Shown here: one piece after another, positions 25,397 to 34,334 of the stretch
How the letters are laid out: the number at the start of each line of letters is the position of its first letter
Position numbering within the stretch: the first letter of the stretch is position 1
Assembly (NCBI RefSeq): GCF_024494725.1
Contig: NZ_JANHDK010000001.1
Location: 1,178,001 to 1,242,000, forward strand
Direction: 5' to 3'
Source of the DNA: Haloplanus ruber
GTDB lineage: Archaea > Halobacteriota > Halobacteria > Halobacteriales > Haloferacaceae
Length of the DNA stretch: 64,000 nt
Notes under the pieces: model-generated
Told to the model about the DNA's origin: nothing
The model's input: only the letters and a program-made list of their open reading frames with translations
Databases searched by the model: none
Program-made: the position numbers and the translations under genes

Positions 25397-26344
25397 ATGG
25401 CACAGAGACAAGGACGCACCCGGGAGGAGATCCGTGAGCAGTACGGACTCGACGAGCGGACGCTCACGGATCGCCTCCGCGAGAACTGGACGGGGTACGT
25501 GTTCATCGTCCCCACGTTCGTCGCCTTCACGGCGCTGTTCTACTATCCGATGGTGCGCGGAATCATGATGACCTTTACCGACACCAGGCTGGGCGAACCT
25601 GGTCAGTTCATCGGCCTCGCGAACTACCAGTGGCTCGTGACGAACGACCTGTTCGTCTACGCCTTCGGGTGGTCTATCGCGTTCGTCGCGGGGACGACGT
25701 TCCTCCAGTTGGTGCTCGGACTGCTCGCCGCGCTACTGTTGAACGAACTCGGCGACGCCGCGAAAGACTGGATCGGGGCCCTGATCATGTCGCCGTACTT
25801 CGCCGCGCCGCTGGCGGGCGGTGTGATCTGGATGTGGTTTCTCGACAACAGCTTCGGCTTTATGTCCAAGGCCTTCGCCGTCTTCGGCGCCGACGCCCCG
25901 GCCTTCCTCTCGACGGGAATCTGGCCGTTCCTCTCGCTGATCGTCGCCCAGACGTGGCACGACTACGCGTACTCGGCGATCATCTACGCGGCCGCCATCG
26001 CGAGCATCCCGAAAGAGCAGTACGAGGCGGCGGCCCAGTCCGGTGCCAACCGCCTCCAGCGATTCCGTGACGTGACGCTGCCGCGACTCCTGATCCCGAC
26101 TATCGTCATTCTCTCCTTGCGGACCGCCTGGAACATCGCCGAATTCTCCCAGCCGTTCGCACTGACCGGCGGCGGTCCAGGGACCAAGACGATGCTTCTC
26201 AGCATCCTCACGTACCGCGTCGCGTTCGTGAATAACAACTTCGCCCGCGCGTACACGGTGGGCATGGCGATGGTCCTGCTGTCGATGACCGCCGCCGTCA
26301 TCTACGTGAAGGCGATCAGCGAAGAGGAGAATCTGTACGTCTAA
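25397..26344 (+). CDS. Sugar ABC permease, MalF type
   Basis: A 315-residue integral membrane protein with six hydrophobic segments and the cytoplasmic EAA loop (EQYEAAAQSGANRLQRF, about residue 210). The N-terminal 35 residues are charged, with the first membrane segment at YVFIVPTFVAFTALFYY. The start at 25397 is chosen because CTTTATC lies 29-30 bases upstream, which fits a leaderless mRNA with its own promoter; the frame start at 25343 overlaps that promoter. It pairs with the MalG-type gene two bases downstream to form the channel of the CUT1 importer. Confidence 0.88.
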   Translation: MAQRQGRTREEIREQYGLDERTLTDRLRENWTGYVFIVPTFVAFTALFYYPMVRGIMMTFTDTRLGEPGQFIGLANYQWLVTNDLFVYAFGWSIAFVAGTTFLQLVLGLLAALLLNELGDAAKDWIGALIMSPYFAAPLAGGVIWMWFLDNSFGFMSKAFAVFGADAPAFLSTGIWPFLSLIVAQTWHDYAYSAIIYAAAIASIPKEQYEAAAQSGANRLQRFRDVTLPRLLIPTIVILSLRTAWNIAEFSQPFALTGGGPGTKTMLLSILTYRVAFVNNNFARAYTVGMAMVLLSMTAAVIYVKAISEEENLYV

Positions 26345-26346
26345 CC

Positions 26347-27186
26347 ATGCTCAACGACAACAAACGAAGCCGTGCGCTCCTGTATGTCGGCATCGTCGCG
26401 TTCGCGCTATTCGCCGTCGTCCCGTACTACTGGGTAATCCGAACCTCGTTCCTAACCAACATCGCCGCGATCAGCCCCGATACGGGGTTCATTCCGGCAC
26501 TCGGAAAACTCACCGTCGAATCGTACACGCAGATCTGGGATCGATTCGCCTTCGTGACGTTCTTCCGGAACAGCGTCATCGTCTCCGTCGCCGCGACGGT
26601 CATCTCGCTGTTTTTCGCGATTCCGGGGGCGTACGCCTTCGCCCGACTCGACTTCCCGGGCCGGAAGGCGCTGTTCTACACCGCGGTGTTTACCATCATG
26701 TTCCCGTGGATCGTGCTGACGATTCCGGTCTACGAGGTGTTTTACTTCCTCGATCTCGTGAACACCATCGTGGGCGTGATCGTCGCCCTCTCGATTTTCG
26801 TCCTGCCACAGAACATCTGGCTCCTCCAGGGGTTCTTCAGACAGGGCATCCCGGAAAACATCGAGGAGGCGGCGCTCATCGACGGCCACAACGAACTCAC
26901 GGCATTCCTCCGGATCGTGTTGCCGCTGAGTTGGCCGGCCGTCGCGGCGGCCGCGCTCTTTGCCTTCCTGACCGCGTGGAACAACTTCCTCTGGGTGTTC
27001 GTCCTCACGACCGACGAGGAGGTTAGGACGGCGACGGTCGCCATCTACTACATCTTGGGAAGCGACGTGCTCCGGGAGTGGAACGTCCTGATGGCGTCGC
27101 TCGTCTTGCTGGTCGCCCCGCCCGTGATCTTCTACGGGCTATCGCGACGGTACGTCGGCGAAGGGCTGGGGGGAACGCCGGGATAG
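26347..27186 (+). CDS. Sugar ABC permease, MalG type
   Basis: A 279-residue integral membrane protein with six membrane segments and the EAA motif EEAALIDGHNELTAFLRIVLP-like loop near residue 180, the contact site for the ATPase. It starts two bases after the stop of the MalF-type gene, so the two are translated from one transcript. The family spans from YYWVIRTSFL at the N-terminus to YVGEGLGG at the C-terminus. It forms a heterodimeric channel with the upstream permease. Confidence 0.88.
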   Translation: MLNDNKRSRALLYVGIVAFALFAVVPYYWVIRTSFLTNIAAISPDTGFIPALGKLTVESYTQIWDRFAFVTFFRNSVIVSVAATVISLFFAIPGAYAFARLDFPGRKALFYTAVFTIMFPWIVLTIPVYEVFYFLDLVNTIVGVIVALSIFVLPQNIWLLQGFFRQGIPENIEEAALIDGHNELTAFLRIVLPLSWPAVAAAALFAFLTAWNNFLWVFVLTTDEEVRTATVAIYYILGSDVLREWNVLMASLVLLVAPPVIFYGLSRRYVGEGLGGTPG

Positions 27187-27240
27187 CGCGTCTCCGGCCG
27201 TCTCGGCCCGTGTTTCCGAACCGCCGTGACGAACCGAGAG

Positions 27241-27283
27241 CCAAATAATAAATGCTGTGAAATAGAATCCGAGTACAACAACC
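27241..27283 (+). promoter_or_regulatory. Promoter of the sugar ABC ATPase gene
   Basis: CCAAATAATAAATGC, near 27241-27253, is a clear AT-rich TATA element about 35 bases before the ATG at 27284. The ATPase gene therefore probably has its own transcript in addition to read-through from the permeases. Confidence 0.5.
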
Positions 27284-28450
27284 ATGGCACGCCTCGAACT
27301 AGACGACGTTACGAAAGTATTCGACACGAGCGCTGAGACCATCATCGCGGTCGAAGAGCTCAATCTGGACATCAAAGACGGGGAGTTTATCGTCGTCGTC
27401 GGTCCCTCCGGCTGTGGAAAATCGACGACACTCCGAATGATCGCTGGACTGGAGACGGTCACCGATGGCGAGATTCGACTGGGTGACGAGCGGATCAACG
27501 AAAAGTCGCCCAAGGATCGGGACATCGCGATGGTGTTCCAGTCGTACGCGCTGTACCCGCACAAGACGGTGCGGGAGAATATGGCCTACGGCCTCCATCT
27601 GAGCACCGACCTCGACGGCGAGGAGATCAGCCGCCGCGTACAGGAGGCCGCCGAGATGATGGGCATCGAGGATCTGCTCGATAAGAAGCCGTCCTCGCTG
27701 TCCGGCGGCCAGCAGCAACGCGTCGCGACCGGACGAGCCATCGTCCGGGAACCCTCGCTGTTCCTCTTCGACGAACCCCTCTCGAACCTCGACGCGAAGC
27801 TCCGCAAGCACATGCGGACCGAACTCTCACGAATCCACGCCGAGGTTGGGATCACGACCGTCTACGTCACCCACGATCAGGAGGAAGCGATGACGATGGC
27901 CGACCGCATCGTCATCCTCGATCAGGGGAAACTCCAGCAGATCGGTGAGCCGAAAGAGGTGTACCACGAACCGGTGAACCGCTTTGTCGCGAACTTTATC
28001 GGCTCGCCGTCGATGAACTTCGTCGACGTCGAACTGGAGCGCAATTCGGACGGCTCCGGTACACTCGTGGGCGAGGACTTCAGCTACGACGTGAGCAGTC
28101 GTCTGCTCCAGCCGCTCGATTCCGGCACCACCGAAGTCGAGTTCGGCATCCGGCCCGAAAACGTCACTATCGACCCCGACGCGCCGACCGAGAAAAGCAT
28201 CGAAACGACCGTCGACGTCGTCGAAATCGTCGGCTCCGATAACTTCATCTATCTGGACCTCGCCGGCGAGGAGTTCCGCGTGCGGACCCCCTCGGAAATC
28301 GAACCGTCGGAGGGGGAGACGGTCCGCCTCACGTTCGACGAGGACGACGTTCACCTGTTCGATAGCGCGTCCGGCGAGTCACTCGTCCACGGTCTCCCCG
28401 GCGCGGACGTCAGCGCAACCGCGGAGCAGTCGGACACGACCGCGGACTGA
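27284..28450 (+). CDS. Sugar ABC ATPase, UgpC/MsmK type
   Basis: A 388-residue ATPase. Walker A is GPSGCGKSTTLRMIAG (about residues 38-53), the signature LSGGQQQRVATGRAI, Walker B LFLFDEPLSNLD, and the switch His in VYVTHDQEEA. The C-terminal 140 residues form a TOBE-type regulatory domain (FGIRPENVTI). This class powers CUT1 importers and can serve several transporters. It follows the binding protein and two permeases after 97 bases that carry a separate promoter. Confidence 0.92.
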   Translation: MARLELDDVTKVFDTSAETIIAVEELNLDIKDGEFIVVVGPSGCGKSTTLRMIAGLETVTDGEIRLGDERINEKSPKDRDIAMVFQSYALYPHKTVRENMAYGLHLSTDLDGEEISRRVQEAAEMMGIEDLLDKKPSSLSGGQQQRVATGRAIVREPSLFLFDEPLSNLDAKLRKHMRTELSRIHAEVGITTVYVTHDQEEAMTMADRIVILDQGKLQQIGEPKEVYHEPVNRFVANFIGSPSMNFVDVELERNSDGSGTLVGEDFSYDVSSRLLQPLDSGTTEVEFGIRPENVTIDPDAPTEKSIETTVDVVEIVGSDNFIYLDLAGEEFRVRTPSEIEPSEGETVRLTFDEDDVHLFDSASGESLVHGLPGADVSATAEQSDTTAD

Positions 28451-28531
28451 CGCCCACACACCGCCCGACCGCGTTGGGCGTATGCGTCGGTCGTTCGCAA
28501 CACGACACGACCGCTCTGTCTACCGGCCGGC

Positions 28532-28551
28532 GACTCCCCGTCGAAGGAGTC
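28532..28551. terminator. Hairpin between convergent genes
   Basis: GACTCC (28532-28537) and GGAGTC (28546-28551) are perfect inverted arms with an 8-base loop. The site lies in the 118-base gap between the convergent sugar ATPase and membrane protein genes, so it could mark a bidirectional transcript end. There is no long T-run next to it, so this is tentative. Confidence 0.35.
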
Positions 28552-28568
28552 AGACGGCCACTCGTCGG

Positions 28569-29606
28569 TCAGGACGACGACGGCGCGGCCCGCAGTCGCT
28601 CGACGACCAGTCGCATGTCGGCGGTTTCGTTCACCGATCCGTTCTCCACCCGTTCGGTCATCGCCGCCGCGACGGCGGTCCGTGCATCAAGGAGTCGTCG
28701 TTCCAACCGGGTCGCCCGCTCGGCCTGTGCCGGCGTGAGCGAATCGTTTCGCGTCGCGGCCAAGAGCGCCGCCGCGTCGCGGGAGACCCGCAACGCTTGT
28801 CGGCCGTGTTCGGTGACGCGTTCGCTGTCGTTTTGCACCCACGTCACCTCTCGTGCCTCCTCGTCGACGATGTCGACGAGAAACGCCGCCTTCGACAGAC
28901 GGGTCGCGGATTGATCGGTTCCGGGGTCGACGTCCCCGCGGGCGTCGATGCCGACGATGACCGTCCGTTCGGCGGGGTTGTACGCGTCCGACGGGTACGC
29001 GGCGGCGCCGATGGTGCCGGCTCCCACCAACAGGAGGACGACCACGAAGACGCCGAGAAACACCCGCGGGGCGCCGCGGATCGGCTCTACCCCCGAGAAG
29101 GGGTTGTTTCGCGTGCGGTCAAAGGAGAGGGCACACGCCTCGGCGACGGTATCGGCGAGGTCGTGTGTGTGTTCGGAGGTGCCGGTCACGACGACCCGCC
29201 CGGCCTCGGTGATCCGGACGAAGGAGTTGTGAAAGCCCGTGTACATCACCATCAGTCCCGGTCCTTCCTCGAAGGACTCCCGTTGTACGTCGTCGTAGTC
29301 GTCGTCGGTCCGAACCGCCGCACGGATCGCTTCGAGACAGTCGACCGGGTCGTCAATGGCAGTCTGCGAGACGAAGATCGACCCCTTCTCGGCGCTGAGG
29401 CCCGCGTCGACATCGGCGAAACGCCGCCGAAGCGACGTGGCCGCGCTCTTGGCGGACACGATGCCGAAAGGGAGCACGGCCGCGACGATACCGATGAGAG
29501 CTGTCGGCAGGAATCGGCCGGGGTCGCCGTAGTGCAGCGTCGCCCAGACGGCCGAGAGAACCACGAGGCCGCCGCCTCCCCAGGCCACCGTCCGGAGCTT
29601 GTTCAT
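28569..29606 (-). CDS. Haloarchaeal membrane protein of unknown function
   Basis: A 345-residue protein. Two hydrophobic segments near the N-terminus (GGLVVLSAVWATL and ALIGIVAAVLPFGIV) are followed by a soluble region of about 120 residues, a third segment (VFLGVFVVVLLLVGAGTIG, about 185-205) and an outside C-terminal region rich in charged helices. No enzyme motif is visible. It overlaps the upstream gene by four bases (ATGA), so the two are coupled. It is convergent with the sugar ATPase and not obviously part of sugar metabolism. Confidence 0.65.
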   Translation of the reverse strand: MNKLRTVAWGGGGLVVLSAVWATLHYGDPGRFLPTALIGIVAAVLPFGIVSAKSAATSLRRRFADVDAGLSAEKGSIFVSQTAIDDPVDCLEAIRAAVRTDDDYDDVQRESFEEGPGLMVMYTGFHNSFVRITEAGRVVVTGTSEHTHDLADTVAEACALSFDRTRNNPFSGVEPIRGAPRVFLGVFVVVLLLVGAGTIGAAAYPSDAYNPAERTVIVGIDARGDVDPGTDQSATRLSKAAFLVDIVDEEAREVTWVQNDSERVTEHGRQALRVSRDAAALLAATRNDSLTPAQAERATRLERRLLDARTAVAAAMTERVENGSVNETADMRLVVERLRAAPSSS

Positions 29607-29884
29607 CCCAGGAACGTCCGCTTGAGTCGGCCGACGATGCTCGACTGCCGGGCCGCGCTCTCGGCCTCACAAACCGGCCGAAGCTTCCGTTCGAGATCCT
29701 CCCGGCTCTCGAAGCGTTCGACGTCGGCCTCGCTGAGGAACTCGACGAGCATCATGGAGTTGCCGTCCTCGTCGAGGGTGATGTTCTCGAGCGGCATGTT
29801 CCGCTCCAAGCGTCGCGAGGACACGGGATAGGACCACCCGGACTCGACGATGAGTTCGTGTACTGCGTCGGGTCCGACCGTCAT
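29603..29884 (-). CDS. Small haloarchaeal protein coupled to a membrane protein gene
   Basis: A 93-residue soluble, acidic protein (TVGPDAVHELIVESGW start). No domain is recognised. The ATG at 29884 is chosen over 29920 because CTTTATCT lies about 31 bases upstream, which supports leaderless transcription. Its stop overlaps the start of the downstream membrane protein gene (ATGA), so the two products probably work together. The C-terminal half is rich in charged helices (EADVERFESREDLERKL), with a basic end (GRLKRTFLG). Confidence 0.6.
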   Translation of the reverse strand: MTVGPDAVHELIVESGWSYPVSSRRLERNMPLENITLDEDGNSMMLVEFLSEADVERFESREDLERKLRPVCEAESAARQSSIVGRLKRTFLG

Positions 29885-29968
29885 ACGCCAACCGTCGGTG
29901 ACCGTGATAGATAAAGACATCGTCGGCGGGCGACAGGGCAGGAGCAGGCCGCGACGGGCCTTACGTCG

Positions 29969-31144
29969 TCACTCGTAGACGTGCAGGGAGCCGGTCGCGT
30001 TGCGCTCGATGTAGTCCCAGTCGTACTCGACACCCAGGCCGGGGCCGTCGGGAACCGGCACGGTCCCGTCGTCGTCGACGGCGTCGATCATGTCGGAGTA
30101 GCCACCCTCGTAGACAGGGGGCTGTGTGTTCTGACACTCGGGGTGAACGAGCGCCATCTCGTAGTAGTTGGTGTTGCGGGTGGCGGCGATGCAGTGACGC
30201 TGGGCCGGGCCGGGGGCGTGAAACTCCACGTCCAGGCCGAACGCCTCGGCGGTTCGCGCCACCTTCATCGCGCCGGTGATCCCCGCGTCGTACTCCGGGT
30301 CGGCGCGCAGGAAGTCGGTCGCGTCGCCGGCCGCGAAATCGGATTTCATCTCCAAGCCACGGACGTGTTCGGTCTGAAGGATCGGCGTATCGAGCTTTTC
30401 GCCGAGTTTCCGGTGGGCGTGTTGGGAGATGCCGCCGTCGCGGAACGGGTCCTCGTACCAGAAAAAGCCCTGTTCGTCGAGCGCGCGGCCGAGCTTCAGA
30501 GCGTCAGCGAACGTCTCCAGTTCGCAGGCTGGATCGTGCATGAGGTCCATCTCCGAGCCGACGCGTTCACCGACGGCGCGGACGGCCTCGATCTCGCGCC
30601 GAAGGTCGCGGGTGTCGTCGCCGCCACCCCAGCCGTGGATCTTGAACCCGTCGAAGCCAGCGTCGCGACACTCCTCGGCGAAGTCGGCGAAGGCCACCGG
30701 TGAGTCGAGTCCCCCTGCCTCGTCGCCGTGATACGTCGAGGCGTACGCCGGAATCCGCTCGCGATAGGTCCCGAGAAGTTCGTGGATCGGGGCGTCGTAA
30801 TGCTTGCCCGCGAGGTCCCAGAGGGCGATGTCGACCGGACCCATCCCCATCCGGTCGTACTTTCGGAGTGCGCGTTTGATCTCCGACCAGTGTTTCTCGC
30901 GTTTGAGCGGGTCCTTCCCGATCAGATAGTCGGCGAACGTGTTGATCTGGGCCGCCCCCGGCGAGTTCCCGCCCACGTACTCCCCGGTGATCCCCGCGTC
31001 CGTGTGGATCTGCAGGCCGAACAGTTTCCGGTAGGTCGTCTCACCGGGGTCGTAGACGAGATTGAAGCCGTGTTCGTCGGTACCCACGTCCGCCAGCGGG
31101 TACTCGAACTCGCGGCTCTCAATGTTCGTGATTGTCAACGCCAT
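29969..31144 (-). CDS. Enolase-superfamily sugar-acid dehydratase, paralogue 1
   Basis: A 391-residue mandelate racemase/muconate lactonising-type enzyme. The N-terminal cap domain is followed by a barrel with a Lys-x-His motif (FKIHGWG, about residue 170), metal ligands in DLMHDPACE and FWYEDPFRDG, a Gln-Thr-Glu-His strand and the HAPGPAQRH strand with the proton-acceptor His. Members dehydrate acid sugars, giving 2-keto-3-deoxy acids. The paralogue at 31827-32999 is very similar, with blocks of near-identical DNA in the N-terminal half. CTTATTACG lies about 29 bases before the start. It is near the gluconate/galactonate dehydratase, KDG-type aldolase and AKR genes. The sugar acid is unknown. 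Confidence 0.85.
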   Translation of the reverse strand: MALTITNIESREFEYPLADVGTDEHGFNLVYDPGETTYRKLFGLQIHTDAGITGEYVGGNSPGAAQINTFADYLIGKDPLKREKHWSEIKRALRKYDRMGMGPVDIALWDLAGKHYDAPIHELLGTYRERIPAYASTYHGDEAGGLDSPVAFADFAEECRDAGFDGFKIHGWGGGDDTRDLRREIEAVRAVGERVGSEMDLMHDPACELETFADALKLGRALDEQGFFWYEDPFRDGGISQHAHRKLGEKLDTPILQTEHVRGLEMKSDFAAGDATDFLRADPEYDAGITGAMKVARTAEAFGLDVEFHAPGPAQRHCIAATRNTNYYEMALVHPECQNTQPPVYEGGYSDMIDAVDDDGTVPVPDGPGLGVEYDWDYIERNATGSLHVYE

Positions 31145-31321
31145 ACCCCCGAAATCCGTCGACCGCGTAATAAGTATGTCTCCCGGCGGCGGCGAGGGTG
31201 GCGCCCGCCTCGGCCCGTGGGCGGCCGGCAGTCCGATCCCGGTATCTGGCCCTCGTGACCGTCCAGAGCCACGGCGATAGGGTGGTGGGGTTTTTCAACT
31301 CCATGGGCGTACGGACAGTCG

Positions 31322-31786
31322 ATGTTCGAGCCACTGGAAACGATGCTCCTCACCGTTGGACCGAACGACAAAAATCGCCTCGACGAGCTATCGGAGACGG
31401 TGGTACAGGTCGCGAAACCGGCCGACGCCACGGTCGTGATCACGCACGTCTTCACCCCGGACCAGTTCCAGGAGATCGCGGAGGATCTCGGGATGACCGA
31501 CCTCGCCGAGACGGAGGTCGACAAGGTTCTGGAGCGCCACGAGTCGGTTCGACACTTCGAGGAGGTCTTCGACGAACACGGCGTCGACTACGAGGTCAAA
31601 GGCGTCGTCGGCGACATCAGCGACGGCATCATCGACATCGCGGAGCGAACCCAGAGCGACCGCGTCATCGTCTCCGGACGGACGCGCTCGGCGGTCGGCA
31701 AGGCGGTCTTCGGCAGCACGGCCCAGGACGTGTTGCTAAACGCCCCGTGTCCCGTGACATACGTGAAGGCAGCGGAGACGGAGTAA
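31322..31786 (+). CDS. Universal stress protein UspA family
   Basis: A 154-residue single-domain Usp. The ATP-binding motif is SGRTRSAVGKAVFGSTAQ (G-2x-G-9x-G-S/T pattern, about residues 118-135). The N-terminal strand MLLTVG lacks the usual Asp at the end, so nucleotide binding may differ. It sits between the two enolase-superfamily paralogues, on the opposite strand. GGTTTTTCAAC about 30 bases before the ATG is a likely TATA element. Its role in this sugar-acid region is not evident. Confidence 0.87.
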   Translation: MFEPLETMLLTVGPNDKNRLDELSETVVQVAKPADATVVITHVFTPDQFQEIAEDLGMTDLAETEVDKVLERHESVRHFEEVFDEHGVDYEVKGVVGDISDGIIDIAERTQSDRVIVSGRTRSAVGKAVFGSTAQDVLLNAPCPVTYVKAAETE

Positions 31787-31826
31787 GCGGGACGCTCCGG
31801 CCGCGGTGGGGATGCGCGGCGCGGAC

Positions 31827-32999
31827 TCAGTCGTAGACGTGCAGATCGCCCGTGCGGTTGTTCTTGATGTAGTCCCAGTCGTACTCGACTCCCAAGCCGG
31901 GATCCTCGGGTACCGACACGGTCCCGTCGTCGTCGACAGTGTCGAGGTAGTCCGAGTAGCCGCCTTCGTAGACGGGCGGGATGGGATTTGCGACCTCGGG
32001 ATGAACCAAGGCGAGTTCGTAGTAGTTGGTGTTGCGGGTGGCGGCCATGCAGTGTCGCTGGGCCGGGCCGGGAGCGTGAAATTCCACGTCCAAGCCGAAC
32101 GCCTCGGTCATGCGGGCGATCTTTATCGCGCCGGTAATCCCCGCGTCGTACTCCGGATCGGCGCGAACGAAGTCGGTCGCATCGGCCTGCACGAAATCCG
32201 AGTGAGGTTCAAGCCCGCGGACGTGTTCGGTCTGGAGGATCGGCGTGTCGAGTTTCTCCCGGAGCTTTCGGTGGGCGTGTTGGGAGATGCCGCCGTCGCG
32301 GTACGGGTCCTCGTACCAGAAAAACTCCGCCTCGTCGCAGGCCCGCCCGACCTTCAGCGCGTCGGCGAACGTCTCGTACTGACAGGCCGGATCGAGCATG
32401 AGATCCATCTCCGAACCGACGCGTTCGCCAAGGGCGTGGACCGTCTCAATCTCACGGTCGATGTCGCGCCACTCGTCGGCGCCCCAGACGTGCATCTTGA
32501 AGGCGGGGTACCCAAGGTCCAGACACTCCTCGGCGAAGTCGGCGTACGCCTCCGGGGAGTCGAGGCCGCCGTTCTCGTCGGCCTCGTACGTCGAGGCGTA
32601 TGCCGGCAGACGTGTCCGGTAGGTGCCGAGGAGTTCGTGGATCGGGGCGTCGTAGTACTTGCCAGCGAAGTCCCAGAGGGCGATATCGACCGGACCCATC
32701 CCCATCCGGTCGTACTTTCGGAGCGCGCGTTTGATCTCCGACCAGTGTTTCTCGCGCTTGAGTGGGTCCTTCCCGATCAGATAGTCGGCGAACGTGTTGA
32801 TCTGGGCCGCCCCCGGCGAGTTCCCGCCCACGTACTCCCCGGTGATCCCCACGTCGGTGTAGATACGGAGCGCGAACTGTTTCCGGTGGGTCGTCTCACC
32901 GGGGTCGTAGACGAGGCTGAAGCCGTCGGGATTCTGCCCGACGTCCGCCAGCGGATAGGAGAACTCCGTGCTCTCGATTTTCGTGATCGTTGGCGACAT
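31827..32999 (-). CDS. Enolase-superfamily sugar-acid dehydratase, paralogue 2
   Basis: A 390-residue close paralogue of the protein at 29969-31144, with the same barrel motifs. The second-strand Lys is in FKMHVWG, the ligands are in DLMLDPACQ and FWYEDPYRDG, and the HAPGPAQRH strand is retained. The middle of the barrel differs (GADEWRD instead of GGGDDTRD), so substrate range may differ. The 5' parts of the two genes share blocks with very few differences. Such uneven identity could reflect gene conversion or a recent tandem duplication. A TATA-like AACTTATCC lies about 27 bases upstream. It may be a specialised or redundant copy. Confidence 0.83.
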   Translation of the reverse strand: MSPTITKIESTEFSYPLADVGQNPDGFSLVYDPGETTHRKQFALRIYTDVGITGEYVGGNSPGAAQINTFADYLIGKDPLKREKHWSEIKRALRKYDRMGMGPVDIALWDFAGKYYDAPIHELLGTYRTRLPAYASTYEADENGGLDSPEAYADFAEECLDLGYPAFKMHVWGADEWRDIDREIETVHALGERVGSEMDLMLDPACQYETFADALKVGRACDEAEFFWYEDPYRDGGISQHAHRKLREKLDTPILQTEHVRGLEPHSDFVQADATDFVRADPEYDAGITGAIKIARMTEAFGLDVEFHAPGPAQRHCMAATRNTNYYELALVHPEVANPIPPVYEGGYSDYLDTVDDDGTVSVPEDPGLGVEYDWDYIKNNRTGDLHVYD

Positions 33000-33140
33000 A
33001 CCTCGTCATCCCGGGTCAGCGGGATAAGTTTGCGGGACGGCGCGGGGCCGACACAGCGGGCAGGCAGCGGCGTCGAAGGTGTACGCCGGCACGCGAATGT
33101 GACACATCGACACGCTTAAGCACGTCCCTTCGGCAGGCGT

Positions 33141-34322
33141 ATGCACATGTCAGACGTGAGTATTTCGGGGGTAGAGACGTATCTGGTGGCGAATCCGTGG
33201 AAGCCGTGGGTGTTCGTTGAGGTAGAGACGGACGCCGGCGTCACCGGGGTTGCCGAGGCGACGGCCCACGACAAGCCACGGACGGTCGCCGCAGCCATCG
33301 AGGAGATGTCGGATTACTTCGTCGGGAAAGACCCCTTCGACACCGAGCAGATCTGGCTGGAGATGTACCGCGACGAGTGGTTCTCGAAGGGTGTCGTGAA
33401 CACGACGGTCTGTTCGGCGGTCGATATGGCCTGCTGGGACATCAAGGGAAAACTCCTCGAGAAGCCGGTCTACGAACTGCTCGGCGGGAAGGTCCACGGC
33501 GACCGACTGCGAGCGTACGCCAACGGCTGGTACACGGACACGGACGGCGATCCCGAGGGGTTCGCGGAGGCCGCCGAGCGGGTGGTCGACGACGGCTACG
33601 ACGCGATGAAGTTCGACCCGTTCGGCACGGCGTGGCAGCGCATGTCGAAGAAGGATCTCAACCACTCGGTCGACATCGTCCGCGCGGTGCGGGAGGCGGT
33701 CGGTCCCGACGTGGACCTGCTCATCGAGGGGCACGGCCGGTTCACCGCCGGACAGGCCCTCGACATCGCCCGCAAACTCGACGAGTTCGAGCCGACGTGG
33801 TTCGAGGAGCCGTGCCCACCGGACTCGATCAACAGCCTCGCGGAGGTGGCGGATAAGTCGCCGATCCCCATCGCGACCGGCGAGCGCCACATGACCAAAC
33901 ACGACTTCTACGAACTGGTCACTCGGACGGACGTCGACGTCTTCCAGCCGGACCTGATGAACACCGGCGGGATCACCGAGGGCACGAAGATTGCGGGCCT
34001 CGCGGAGGCCGATCACGTCAGTATCGCCCCGCACAACCCGCAGGGGCCGGTTGCGGGAGCGATCTACTCGCACTTCTGTACCTCGACGCCGAACTTCATG
34101 ATCCAGGAGATGTTCCAGACCTACGACGTGGACTGGGTCGACAACCTGCTCGTCGATCCGTTGGAGGTCGAGGACGGCTACGTCACGGTCCCCGAGGGGC
34201 CGGGCTTCGGAATCGAACTCGATCACGACGTGATCGCGGACCACGCCTACACCGAGGACAAGGTCCACACGATCAACCTCTTCGAGAAAGACTGGGAAAA
34301 GCGGGCGGTCGAGAAGCGGTAG
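33141..34322 (+). CDS. Gluconate/galactonate dehydratase-like enolase-superfamily enzyme
   Basis: A 393-residue enzyme with the gluconate/galactonate dehydratase pattern: KFDPFG strand, LIEGHGRF and WFEEPCPPD metal ligands, ATGER, FQPDLMNTGGI and IAPHNPQGP with the catalytic His. It would dehydrate D-gluconate or D-galactonate to 2-keto-3-deoxygluconate or -galactonate, the step between gdh and kdgK. This enzyme is on a different scaffold from the two paralogues upstream. Two start ATGs occur at 33141 and 33147; the first has GCTTAAGC about 27 bases upstream. Its gene neighbours, an aldo-keto reductase and KDG-type aldolase on the minus strand, support sugar-acid breakdown. Confidence 0.85.
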   Translation: MHMSDVSISGVETYLVANPWKPWVFVEVETDAGVTGVAEATAHDKPRTVAAAIEEMSDYFVGKDPFDTEQIWLEMYRDEWFSKGVVNTTVCSAVDMACWDIKGKLLEKPVYELLGGKVHGDRLRAYANGWYTDTDGDPEGFAEAAERVVDDGYDAMKFDPFGTAWQRMSKKDLNHSVDIVRAVREAVGPDVDLLIEGHGRFTAGQALDIARKLDEFEPTWFEEPCPPDSINSLAEVADKSPIPIATGERHMTKHDFYELVTRTDVDVFQPDLMNTGGITEGTKIAGLAEADHVSIAPHNPQGPVAGAIYSHFCTSTPNFMIQEMFQTYDVDWVDNLLVDPLEVEDGYVTVPEGPGFGIELDHDVIADHAYTEDKVHTINLFEKDWEKRAVEKR

Positions 34323-34334
34323 GCGGCCAGCGAC

